From: Perkinsus marinus ATCC 50983
Lineage: Eukaryota > Perkinsozoa > Perkinsida > Perkinsidae
Reading direction: 5' to 3'
Length of the DNA: 64,000 nt
Assembly: GCF_000006405.1 (NCBI RefSeq)
Contig: NW_003202674.1
Coordinates: 1-64,000, forward strand
In this document: positions 44,021-54,200 of the stretch, piece by piece
Numbering within the stretch: position 1 is the first letter of the stretch
Layout: the number at the start of each line of letters is the position of its first letter
Position numbers and translations under genes: made by a program
Notes under the pieces: model-generated
Told to the model about the DNA's origin: nothing
What the model saw: only the letters and a program-made list of their open reading frames with translations
Databases searched by the model: none

Positions 44021-44639
44021 CACCTCTCCACTAATAGGTCCTTCCGGCTTTGTTTTGCAGCTTAGCCTTGGATAACAACAGCCTTGCCTTGGATAACAGT
44101 TCGGGTTTCGGGTTGACCTGTCCGGCTTCGGGTGGGGTTTCGGGTTTCCCTTTCTCCGCTTTCACCTACAGTCCTTTCTTTTCTTTTTGGTTTTGCGGAC
44201 CCCCTTCTACTACGCAATGCTTCTTAACCTTTCTCTGAAGGCTTATCAGTTGGTAGTTAATAATTGATACCTTTGCCGACTTCTTCAAATCTCGAAATCT
44301 TAGCTTTGATCGAACTTTAATAACGATAACTCAGCACTTTACGACCTTATATTATCGTTACCCTCCGCCTAGCTGAAGCTCGAGACTTCGGAATTCAGTT
44401 CCATACGCTACTATACAGACAAGTACACTGAAGGGTACCAAGAAAAGCCAATCGGCGGCTACCGTGCTGCTAATACGGTAAAGTGATAAAAATGGGCGAG
44501 CGAGATTGTTCCATTGGGAATGGAGATCTTCCTTAGATTTTACCTTTGAACCTTCGCCCTACTGTCTCAATGTGGAAGTTTATGTTTGATTTCCTCAGAA
44601 CGGAACTCGTAAGTTACCTCACCATATTATGAAAATCCA

Positions 44640-44755
44640 CACGATTTTGGGTAGGGGTGTACAAAAACCAACGATGATTTCTCATAATTTCCTCCGAATT
44701 TCCATATTTTTACCAACACATGTAGTTGACCATGTGCATATACTCAAATATAACT
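44640..44755. mobile_element. Family A repeat copy
   Basis: Contains TAGGGGTGTACAAAAACC and the ACATGTAGTTGACCATGTGC end; shares both with the copy at 42050-42230. Confidence 0.6.
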
Positions 44756-45251
44756 ACCTTCTCGGGGCCCTTCTCAAAGTACCGGACACCCCCGGCAGGC
44801 TCCGCAGTGAGAGTAACCCAACCGAGCGGAGCCGGAAAACTCGGATGAGAGGGATGGCGGATTTGTATGCGAATGATACCACTTTGAAGCACCTGCGCGT
44901 GACATAATGAAGATTTGATAGCAATCACATAAACCATCTAATATTCTTCACTAATATAGTTGACGATAAATTGCCTCCGAATCATAACTAGAGACCACCA
45001 GAATTCTTACTATCCGTTGACCGCACTGTTCCACGATCTCGCCGTTGGTGATGGAGGCAACAGGAGCTGAGTCCGGCTCGCAAGTTGCCCGAACTAGAGC
45101 ATCTCCTCGGATGGACCGCCACTTGTATCCATCCTCATTCCCTAAACAACATTGTTGCCCTTTAACGAATTTCAGTGTGAAAGAATATTCACATGCTCAC
45201 CGACATGCGTTGGAGCCAATACGAAAATTCTGTAGAAATTTTGGGTAATCC

Positions 45252-45311
45252 TTCTTGTTAGTTTTTGAGTATTTGAAATACTCAAAAACTAACAAGAAAT
45301 ACTGTATTTCT
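45252..45311. repeat. Two overlapping 1-nt-centre palindromes sharing one octamer
   Basis: 45252-45298 is a perfect palindrome with 23-bp arms around G45275. 45295-45311 is a second one with 8-bp arms around T45303, containing GAAATAC-T-GTATTTC. Both centre on the octamer AGTATTTC, with the terminal base of each copy replaced by its complement. This is the unshortened form of the 22-nt scars. Confidence 0.85.
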
Positions 45312-45319
45312 ACCCGAAG

Positions 45320-45556
45320 TCATGTGCAAACTCCTATAATATTGGAGAATCTACTGAGCTCAGGTGAGGGAAGCGAAAATATATTACAACACTTCTCGTT
45401 ATTACTTTGCGGTGTCGTGACCGGCGGTACGTTGAAAGAATTCCGACGAGACTGCGGTTGTGTCGGAGGGGGTAACGGCGGAGGAGGAGGCTGCCGATTA
45501 GCGACCATCGAACTCCCATTTCGAGCCTGGGCCACATACCTGCGAGACCATGCCAT
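45320..45556 (-). CDS. Proline-rich exon
   Basis: The minus frame RNGSSMVANRQPPPPPLPPP then TQPQSRRNSFNVPPVTTPQS resembles the polyproline segments of actin- or SH3-binding proteins. Exon borders are not fixed, and the gene it belongs to is unknown. Confidence 0.35.
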   Translation of the reverse strand: MAWSRRYVAQARNGSSMVANRQPPPPPLPPPTQPQSRRNSFNVPPVTTPQSNNEKCCNIFSLPSPELSRFSNIIGVCT

Positions 45557-45635
45557 GCCCTCAACATCATACGAATATTATCGCAATATTAAGTTGTTGA
45601 TATCTATCTGGTTATTCTCATTTGTTAGTATATAA

Positions 45636-45766
45636 TGGAATTTCACGACCGTGATATGAAAAACACTAGTGAAAAGCATATTTCACGACTACTGCATATC
45701 ACCGCGAATATCGGGGTTTTCGCAGAGCATTACGCCACTTCACGTAAAACCGGTGGTGAAACTCCA
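45636..45766. mobile_element. Short TIR element, family B (131 bp)
   Basis: Terminal inverted repeats TGGAATTTCAC and GTGAAACTCCA; interior includes GCGAATATCGGGG. Flanks are AT-rich and a target duplication cannot be defined. Confidence 0.75.
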
Positions 45767-45978
45767 ATATATCACTAGATAATATGATATAAATATAATA
45801 AAATTCCTATAATATTGATTCCTACCCCCCTCCCAACTGTTGCTCAACTGGTGGCAGACCCCCAGGCTGGGGGGCGCGTGAAAGAGGGGGCCGATAAAGG
45901 GCTGGCGTCGGGGACCGAATCAAAGGACCAAGAGTGCCCTCTGCAGCGCTCTGACCAGGACAAGGACGTCTGAAACAA

Positions 45979-46500
45979 TCAGCATATCAGAAGCAATAAA
46001 ACAGAAAAAAAACCATCGTCAATTCCCCACCCATTCAGTGGGGCCTCGCCAAGTGACCTCTTCACAATTGCAACAGCCCTTTGGTTTAGCTCTTCCCGTC
46101 CGACAAGTCGAATGGGATTTCTATTCTCATCCTGGGTCCCTACAGGTGTGCATACTCTCTTGGCATTAACCGCATCAGCCCGCTGAGCGATGCCTCGCAT
46201 TTCCCGACGCCTAAATGTTAGAAATGCCCTCACCGGGGATCGAACCCGCGTGTAACGCTTACGCTATCTTGCTCGGTCCATCTGAACTGCACGCATGCTC
46301 ATCCTCCTCCACCCCTCTTTTCGTCCCGTTGGTGGTGACCTCGGGACACGACGAGCTCGCAGGGGCCTGCCCAGTGGCCGCTCGCAGCGCCTTTGAAAAA
46401 AGCCCACCACCTGAGACCAGCGGGAATCGCCAACAAGTCGCATTCCAAAAAACGAAATTCCTCATATGCGCTCACAGTGTTGGAGGAATATATGTTTGCT
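45979..46500 (-). CDS. Possible exons of an unresolved minus-strand gene
   Basis: Two plausible coding blocks: MRGIAQRADAVNAKRVCTPV with a downstream REELNQRAVAIVKRSLGE section (46210-46015), and FSKALRAATGQAPASSSCPE (46420-46330). A tRNA-like segment lies between them. No family recognised; treat as tentative. Confidence 0.25.
46230..46268 (-). tRNA. tRNA 3'-half-like sequence
   Basis: Minus strand: a perfect box A match (TAGCGTAAGCG, 46256-46266) lies only 8 nt from a good box B (GGGTTCGATCC, 46237-46247), leaving no room for an anticodon arm. T arm pairs well (CGGG/CCCG). Probably a relic or tRNA-derived fragment. Confidence 0.25.
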
Positions 46501-46612
46501 TTCCTCAGCTGAGCTCAGGAGTTTCCTCACTTATGAATTCGCATAGACGAAATTCCCAAAATTTCAATATTGTCATCGAAACATGTAGTCGACCATGTTC
46601 ATAATTTCCCAC
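46490..46612. mobile_element. Family A repeat copy
   Basis: CCTCAGCTGAGCTCAGGAG at one end, ACATGTAGTCGACCATGTTC at the other. Confidence 0.65.
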
Positions 46613-47208
46613 ACCGCCATCAACACATTTTTAGGTCTAATGTGATTTTCGGTATCCCCTGGTTCACACCTCGGGGCGGGGCTGCCTTCTTGGACCTTTT
46701 CACAGGGTGGGCCACGCCATGCTCCTCACAGTACTCGATCAGCCACTCCACCTGAATATCAACTCCGCAGACGAAGATTAGAAACACTCACAAAGCTCTC
46801 CGCGTTCTCCTGCAAGAACTGCTCCATCTCAGCCACCATCTCGCTCACTGTAGCCTGTGTTTGCAACACGCACGCTGCGTACCTGCACTCAGAACTTCTC
46901 CATAGGTTCGGGTCGCTCTCGAGGAAGGGAGTACGGGTACCCTACGCAGTGTACCGATACGAATATGTAAAACATTATCGACAACTTCAAGTGGTCCAGC
47001 GTGACAAGCAAAAGGGAGATAAGATGATGGCTGGAATAGCTGTAATACGGATCCTATACATATGGAGGATGAACAGTGGGTGACCTACTACTCCAATACG
47101 CCTGGCAGGACTTTCCTCGCCACATAGTACAAACTCATTAACGGTAGAATGAGTGTTCCCTATTCTCCCATATCGCATTTGAACAACAATCCATAAACAC
47201 ATTCTTCC

Positions 47209-49406
47209 TTACTCTGCCAGCGTCGCCCTATGCTCCTTAGAGGCCATCCCTTCTCCGTAGCTCATAAGCTGCTCCGTAACTGCTTCCTGAACCGCAGCCT
47301 CTTCTTCAGGGGTCAGGGCTGCTGATGACGACGACGAGGCCGACGCGGAGGTGGTGATGGCGTTAACGCGACGTGACGGTGCCGCCGATGCCCTAAGGCT
47401 TTCCTCAGCCGTCGGTCGCATCGTCATTAGCGTCGAAGCTGCAGCACCCCCCGAGTCACGTATCAAGTCACAACGCTGAAAACTCATGTAGTGGAATTGA
47501 AACCTTCCCTTTATGCTCAGAGCAGTGACTTACAGAACTCCCACTCGTGACAACTACTATAGGGAAAATAACAATATTGACGATTGACCTCACCTGGGAC
47601 CACACAAGTGGCGTTTAAGAAGAGCGTAGGGAGTTCCCGATCCTTCTTCTTCCTCCTCAGCAGCAACAACGACAATCCTACTCTAATATAGAGCACCACG
47701 AGAGGGCTCATCGACTTGCCAGAATGTTTGAAAGAGACAGCGAGCGAAAAATAATAAAACATCACCAGTCGGCATACGGCGACAACAGGGCAAATATGTG
47801 GACGGATTGACGACGATAACAACAACAGCAGTAACCTCAGCTTCACGCGCCACGAAATTCGTTCATTACGAATTCACTGCACATATCCCATCGACCATGA
47901 TGATGATGATCAACCATCGGCGCACTCTTCAACTCGTGATCAGGGCCTCGGGCGTCGAGGAGAGAGAAAGGGCACCACCAACATTCTATGTAAGAAGGGC
48001 CCTCTACACCATACCATACTGTAAACAGAAGTGATTTCAGCGGCGCGCGGTACGGCCCAGTTTCCCTTTCAGAATTAGCATCAAATGGCATCATCAAAAG
48101 GAGGATGAGTCGTGCAGTAAACCAACGTGAATGGTACTACTCCAAGTCGCTCACTTCTACAGTGGACGAGCGCTTGCAGAGATAAGAAGAACATACGTGT
48201 TGTTCAGAAATCAAAAACGGAGCTTCCCATAGGAGAGAACCACCAGAGTAGCCATCGTACTTGCAGTCGGTGAAACCATCAAACTCTCACATAGGAAGCA
48301 CTGTTCGGCCAGAATACTATCAGCACATTTACAAAATATTTTCACAACGTAGACCCATGAGCCAACACCACCCCAGAGGGCACCAGCGCTCTTGACGAGC
48401 TGTCTTCAAAGAGACGGCGCGCGAGGGGGAAACTAGGGGGAATAGGACCCGCTTGCAATGATACACGCGTTCATAATAATAACAACCATGCTTGCCCTAT
48501 TGACCTCTCGGGCGCCGAGGCTGAGTGCTGGTACAATGGCAAGTCTACAGCGTTTTCGAATATATAATGCTGTTAGTCATAATAAGGCAATTCATGAGTG
48601 GCCAAACCAGGTGCGCCCATTAATACAGCAAAACTAGATTTCACAATGTGATGATGATGATCATGGACCATACACTACTTATAGAATTAAGATCTGAACA
48701 TGGAGTGGTATAGATTCGTGTCTCCACAGAGGAGTGATCCTACTTAGCCTTGACCACCACAGGGGTGCGACACCTTCCACACTGCCTTAGGGATCCAGCT
48801 GGGACGAAGTAAGCCTGAGCAACATAGGCTGTGAAACTTGAATGCCGAGTGATGTTTGCCACTACCGACAAGCCAAGAACCATCGGTCCTATTTTCGGGT
48901 CGACACCTATGATGTCCACAAGACTACTGCACTTCGACGATGACGCGGCAGCTGCGGCACAGGACGGCGTTGAGGACGGGAAGGAATTCACTAAAGTGAT
49001 AACTCACTGATAAGACTACCACCAACTACCGATAATAATTGCAAGAATCCGTACAACAGATGTGTCACCAATTCGACGCGTTGTGTCACCAGAATCTCTC
49101 CTAGGAGCCTCCTTGGCAGCCGGTTGCTGCTGTTGCTGCCTATTCCGTCTCAGAGTGAAGTCACTCTGAGGTAGAGTGTCATCAACCAACAGCCGATCGA
49201 GCGTGTCGCCCTTCAACAGCCACTCAAGCTCCCGACGCTGACAAAAAATCATATATTCCCATACCACTCCTTCTCGAAATCATACTGGTGACTACCAGTT
49301 CAGTCGGTGTCGGTGCCGATGCGAATAGGCAGGTCCTGGCTTCCACGCCTCCTCGACGCAGCGCCTGGGCAACCGCGACATCTTCATATTGGTCGCCTAT
49401 GAGCAC
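47209..49406 (-). CDS. Unresolved multi-exon minus-strand gene
   Basis: Candidate exons, from upstream to downstream, are VLIGDQYEDVAVAQALRRGG (about 49405-49270), RRELEWLLKGDTLDRLLVDD through a QQQQQ run (49240-49030), SSLVDIIGVDPKIGPMVLGL to CGRCRTPVVVKAK (48930-48740), and an alanine/serine-rich block RCDLIRDSGGAAASTLMTMR ... EEEAAVQEAVTEQLMSYGEG (47470-47209), preceded by a good TTTTCAG acceptor. The stop at 48740 suggests that at least two genes may be present. No domain was recognised. Between 47.5 and 48.7 kb nothing coding could be supported. Confidence 0.3.
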
Positions 49407-49564
49407 CTGAGAGAGACCGCCATGAACACAATTCTCTTTCTCCTATTATGTGACACAGCGCGGTAAAACATGCGATTTTTGCGGAAATTTTTTGGGGAAA
49501 AAATTATTTTTCGCTGCTGTCGACCTCTATCCGAGTTAGCCTATATACTCCTATTATTAGTGAG

Positions 49565-49615
49565 GAAACTTTCCCTCGCTCAGCTGAGGAAAACGAACAT
49601 ATATTCCTCCAATAG
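49565..49615. mobile_element. Family A repeat fragment
   Basis: CTCAGCTGAGGAAAACGAACATATATTCC, the end shared with 51710-51750 in the same orientation (opposite to 46490-46612). Confidence 0.5.
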
Positions 49616-50477
49616 TCATACCACTCTTCGGGGAACTGGTTTCAAAGTCGGCACTATCGAGAGCACTGTCGCGAGCTTGGTCGACTTCAAGCCCTTGTCC
49701 TCAGAAAAATACAGTCTGCGGAACTTCCTACTAATTACCGACAGTTCTCGACAATATCTGCCAAAGATTCCTCCTCCACCACCGCACGCGGAAGATTTTC
49801 TTCCTACTCTTTAGAATGCAATATAGTGACCTTAGCGAGCAAGGGCACGACCCTGGGCATGTACAGTTGACACGATTCGTGCACCCACCCCGGAGAACTG
49901 CTTGTGAGTATGAATACATACGGGCTTGCCAACACTATCGCGCGCGACTAACACCAACGTGTGCACGCCGAGAGGGCAGGCGGGGTTAGTCTACTAGGAC
50001 TTCAATGACGATGTTCTGTAACTGTCCTAGGGACTCTTCTGAGCCTGTCGAATCCAGATTGCCCTCAGCCAAGAACGTTGATGGTAGAATGGTGTCGTCC
50101 CAGTCGCAAATCTGAGGTATATAATCGTTTCACTATCCCTCACCGTTTTACGACCAATCGACACACAGGGGCGAAAACGTCACAGACTCCCCCCACCCGG
50201 GACGTACAATCACAGGTGGGCCGCAAGACTCCGCCTGGCTATCTCGAATTGTGATGTTTGCAGTAGGCAAAGACCCACAAATTGCCATTTTGAATTCTAC
50301 TATTTGAGATTTGCGCAATCGGTGCAAAAATGGTAAAGCCGAATCGCTTCGCTCCGCTGTGACACGTGCAAGGAAGATGATGGGTACGACGTATCTTAGT
50401 GGTCGCCATTGAAGATTCAAAACAGGTCCGTCTATGTACCACTGGTTTGTCTCTGTAACAGTCATTCACATTCTGTC

Positions 50478-51130
50478 ATGTCGAAGGAAGAGCGACCATC
50501 TGAAGAAGTAGCGCCACTCGACGGCTCCTTTTCATCAGCTTCAACGGACGTTGGTCAACGACACACTTTACAGGTGATTTCATATCCCCTACCGAAGATG
50601 GCTGAAAAGGATGCCCAACTCGCTGATGAGTTCTTGAGGTACGCTAATTCTCCGACTAGGTAGTGCTCCGCATGCTGGTGCTCTCAGGCAACTAGATGCT
50701 AAGGCCTCTAGTACCGTTTTCGACAGTCCCCATCGGTGCTCTAGGACTGCCGACCGGAAGAGGAATCATGGGAGAAAACGGTGACACACATGATGAATTG
50801 AATCCGATGAAGTCATATAACTGCTCAGATCATCGACCACTCGGCCGAGTAGTTTACAATCCCTCACCTTGGAAGTGGAGACCATCGATGAGAAAATCTC
50901 GGAGGCTCGGAAGATGGGCCTCCTGAGCGATCCAAATGTTGGGAAAGCCACCGCTGTAAGGTCAATGACAATTCTCTCTCTTTACTCAGCGTTGGAAAAA
51001 ATGAGATTTCCTCGTTTCATCTCAGGCTGGTCCTCCCGACGTGTTAGTGAATCTGACTAGGGACAGAAGCTTGACCACGCCCAACAGCGCCAACTACCTT
51101 ATGACGCCTCCAAGCCTTATGGACTCTCCT
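50478..51130 (+). CDS. Unknown multi-exon gene, plus strand
   Basis: ATG at 50478 (MSKEERPSEEVAPLDGSFSS). The first exon runs to about 50638 (ADEFLR). A donor at GTACGC and acceptor CTCTCAG join to QLDAKASSTVFDSPHRCSRT (50690 on). Further in-frame joins give SLTLEVETIDEKISEARKMG LLSDPNVGKATA (to about 50955) and, after an AG at about 51025, AGPPDVLVNLTRDRSLTTPN up to about 51130. All four joins conserve the frame, which supports the model. The protein is serine/threonine-rich with one helical segment; no family is recognised. The 3' end is uncertain and may extend to 51295. Confidence 0.45.
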
Positions 51131-51619
51131 ACACCGGTAGTATACCGCATTCTCATCGAATCACTACTGACCGGTCCCCCAGGTCCTCCTTCATGCCAAG
51201 GTCATTCGTTTCCTATGGGCATGGATTCCCCTGGGGAGTTACAGACTCACTTACTACCCCGCTGGGAAATTTCTCCCGTAATAAGGACGAAGTGACGCAC
51301 ATTGTGTTATGAATTCTGTCAGATCCTCTCAGTTGACTCCTGTGCGGTTCAGTCCGCTCTGGGGACAGCAAAATGATGCTGCCTCCGAAGGCGTCATGGT
51401 AGCAATACGCCTATGACATGTGCATAGACTTGATGTTATCCCGATCAGCCCAATAGCGCCTTCAGCAGGAACACTTCTACTGGTCGGCAGGGTAGTCGGA
51501 GCGTATGGAGTCGCCATGCTGACCGCTTGCTCCTAGCTGTACGTTTATGATCCTATTCCGTCGTTTGAGACTGTTCTTGGTGGCTCGGTTCGCCGGAGTA
51601 GGCAGTGTTGTGAAATATG

Positions 51620-51760
51620 TCTATGGTCAACCACATGTGTTGGTGAAATTTTCGTAAATTCTTGTGCACTTCCACCCGAATTTTTTGGTGAATTCTTGCA
51701 CTTTAGGAAATTCCTGAGCTCAGCTGAGGAAAGCGAACATACTTTCTCCGGTAGTTCGTA
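51620..51760. mobile_element. Family A repeat copy, inverted
   Basis: TATGGTCAACCACATGTGTT at the left and CCTGAGCTCAGCTGAGG at the right: the same two ends as the other copies in opposite orientation. Confidence 0.65.
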
Positions 51761-51908
51761 ATGTGAAAGTGTCTTTCAATTCGAATGGAAAAATGAACTC
51801 TCTCACGCTCTCCGGAGACGCACTTGTACATTCGTGGGTGGAAAATTTGGTCAACTCTGTTATCTCTGAGGCCTTCCTTAGTAACACCTGATATCAATGT
51901 GTTGATTA

Positions 51909-52016
51909 CAGTTCTACCCGTGGTATGAAAAACATATTTTTCGACTACTGCATAGCGCGAATATCGCGTTTTACACCGAGTTTCACGTCACTTCGCGTAA
52001 AACGGGTGAAACTCCG
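51909..52016. mobile_element. Short TIR element, family B
   Basis: Core GCATAGCGCGAATATCGCG and right end GGGTGAAACTCC; left end CAGTTCTACCCGTGG is diverged from the family consensus. Confidence 0.6.
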
Positions 52017-52579
52017 TCATTGATATTAGGAGAGCGTTTATATATACACAGTCTGCATTAGTAATAAAGATATTCAGGTTGATAATTTTGTATGGTGGTT
52101 TAGGTCACAGAAAGCTACCCGTCGTTTGGCATCGACAGGTTGACATCTTCTGGCGCGCCCTCAGAATTCTACCGAGGGGAACATACGACATTCGTGGCTC
52201 GGCGGCGTCCCTTGTCACTCTCCGCTCAAACAGTTCTGGGTGTTCCCCTCGTCTCAGCAGTGTGGGCAGTAGCGGTGTAGGAGGTCGTCGGAAGTGACCG
52301 AGTTGGGCTCATCTGGTCAAAACTCAGGACTTTCACGTGGCCGCAATTCTTATCGATCCCTCGAGCGTTCAGCGGATCCGAAACGGTACTTATAATATGG
52401 CTAGTCGCCCTAGTCTTATGGATAATAATATGCACCATTCACATCTTCTTGCTGAGACCAGTAGTGACCCTACTGCTTCTGCTTGTCTATTGTCATTTCC
52501 AATCCTTTAGTGGCAAGTTACCTGTTGCCGCGGTCGTCGGATAGTTATCGAGACTCGCTGGAAATCGATAGCTACCAGG

Positions 52580-53034
52580 TTGGTGGAGCTCCTCAATTCT
52601 CCTCCACCAATGCCGATGCCCGGGAAGTCTCCTTCACCATTGAACCCCCTACCTCGAGATGACTTCAGACAAGTAAAGGCCGGTCTGCTGTGGCCCGTCC
52701 AGTATTCTTTTCAGTGGAAGTCATTGATCTCGACGATCTTCGTTACAGTGGGCTTCATATGTCTATTGGTCACCTGTATCATGACACTAGTCATGTACGT
52801 GTTCCTTTACTTCTTATTATCAACTGCTCAGCTCTCAGGTACAAACAATGTGTTGAATGTGGAGGTTGTAACCCGTCTAATCCTGATGGACGATTAGTCT
52901 ATCCTGATCCAGCGTGCTATGACTACTATATCGATTGGATACCAGGTGCCACAACAGACGGCAGTGGTCATCTACCGACCCCTCAAACTCGTCCATGGTT
53001 TCCAGTAATGAGCGACGGCATATGCCGACTATGA
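52580..53034 (+). CDS. Possible membrane or cysteine-containing protein exons
   Basis: Two overlapping plus-strand frames are plausible. One (52580-52897, MVELLNSPPPMPMPGKSPSP ...) contains a strong hydrophobic stretch LISTIFVTVGFICLLVTCIM. The other (52690-53034) ends CVECGGCNPSNPDGRLVYPD ... YYIDWIPG and looks more like folded protein. An intron with donor GTAAAGG and acceptor at about 52715 may connect the proline-rich start to the second frame. No family assigned. Confidence 0.3.
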
Positions 53035-53526
53035 TAACTCTCCAGTTAGCTTCTCGTTTAGGTCCCAACCTCGCCGCCGGCTCAGCTGGCAACTTGACCT
53101 TGTAACCTTTCAAGTGTACATTGATAACGCTGTGTTCATATTTCGTCAAGCAACTACAATCTACATTGCCAGTGCTTGTTTCTCTGAGCATCAATTTTCA
53201 CTATTTGCATAGTCGCCTTGAATGACTATCACCCCACAGTTGCTTCTCTTGCTGCCCCCCAGTGTTGTGCACACAGTGATCATTCAGGAAGTGAAATAGT
53301 CTGATGGAAGAAGTGACATCTTCGTTTCTTGCCGCCAGTAGCTTTCCGTTTGGGAATACCCTAGGATTCGGCAGTAGGAGCCATACTAACTCCATTGCGT
53401 TTTCCGTCTCGTTTTTCTCCTCCTGAGCTCATCCCCATCTCGTACACAGACCCTCGTCTAGATAACAGACATACTTCATATACCGTCATGGTGGTCATAC
53501 ATCCAGTCCGCTTCAACATAAGAGCT

Positions 53527-53592
53527 CTTCACAAGATTCGAACCAACGACCGTCAGCATAGGAACTATGCGCTCTACCATTAGACCACTCTA
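53527..53592 (-). tRNA. tRNA-like sequence
   Basis: Minus strand: perfect box A (TGGTCTAATGG, 53577-53587) and near-perfect box B (GGTTCGAATCT, 53534-53544) at normal spacing, with a stem GCATAG/CTATGC between them. The acceptor ends do not pair and the anticodon loop cannot be placed cleanly (TTC/TCC/CCT all possible). A tRNA pseudogene or a tRNA-derived repeat is the best reading. Confidence 0.4.
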
Positions 53593-54200
53593 GTTACATG
53601 CAATCCAAATGTCGCCATTCTCGACCACCGACTCCTTGGTGTATTTGCTTCTTCTGCGAGCATTTCGGCAACCTCATCCTCTTCTCGGCAATTTCATCCG
53701 ATGGAAATGAGTTCAACTCGTCATCTGAGCGCTCGATTTCAAAATGCACGGGCACGACATAGATTCCATCAGGCACTTCGCTTCGCCTCGTTACTCATTC
53801 GTATCCGTCTGCACTACATTTAACGAGACTCACTGCCCACGGTCCCTCTTCAATCACTTGTGATGGGTTTAATGCGAATGGTCTACCACTTCAACCCAGC
53901 AACTCCCATCGCAGGCCCCAATCGCATCATCATCATCATCATCATCATCCAACTCTACTGAGTTATTCAAGGCCAGCTAGTGCTCTCTGTCCAATTTGGG
54001 CACTTGTCGTCTGTTATCATTTAATCATTCAGGGGGCCAGCGAGGGCGCTTGGGGTAATACCACCAAGTCTTCATCCATCTCAGCTCGAAGGCCACACCC
54101 TCTCCCCCCGACTTGGAACTTAACACGAGTATCCCATACTGTAATGCTGGCTCTAATATAATTGTAAGTGTAGGTCGTTCTAATGGTCATGTAGACGTGC

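Noticed and set aside
43755-44075. 106-codon ORF over the 21-bp tandem repeat
   Set aside because: Open frame follows from a period divisible by three; the flanking sequence shows no coding character.
44100-44150. Telomere-like GGGTTTCGGG words
   Set aside because: Only a few irregular copies, not a TTTAGGG-type array.
49132-49175. Inverted repeat CTCAGAGTGA/TCACTCTGAG taken as another scar
   Set aside because: It has a two-base centre and no third copy of the hexamer, so it does not fit the 8/6 pattern.
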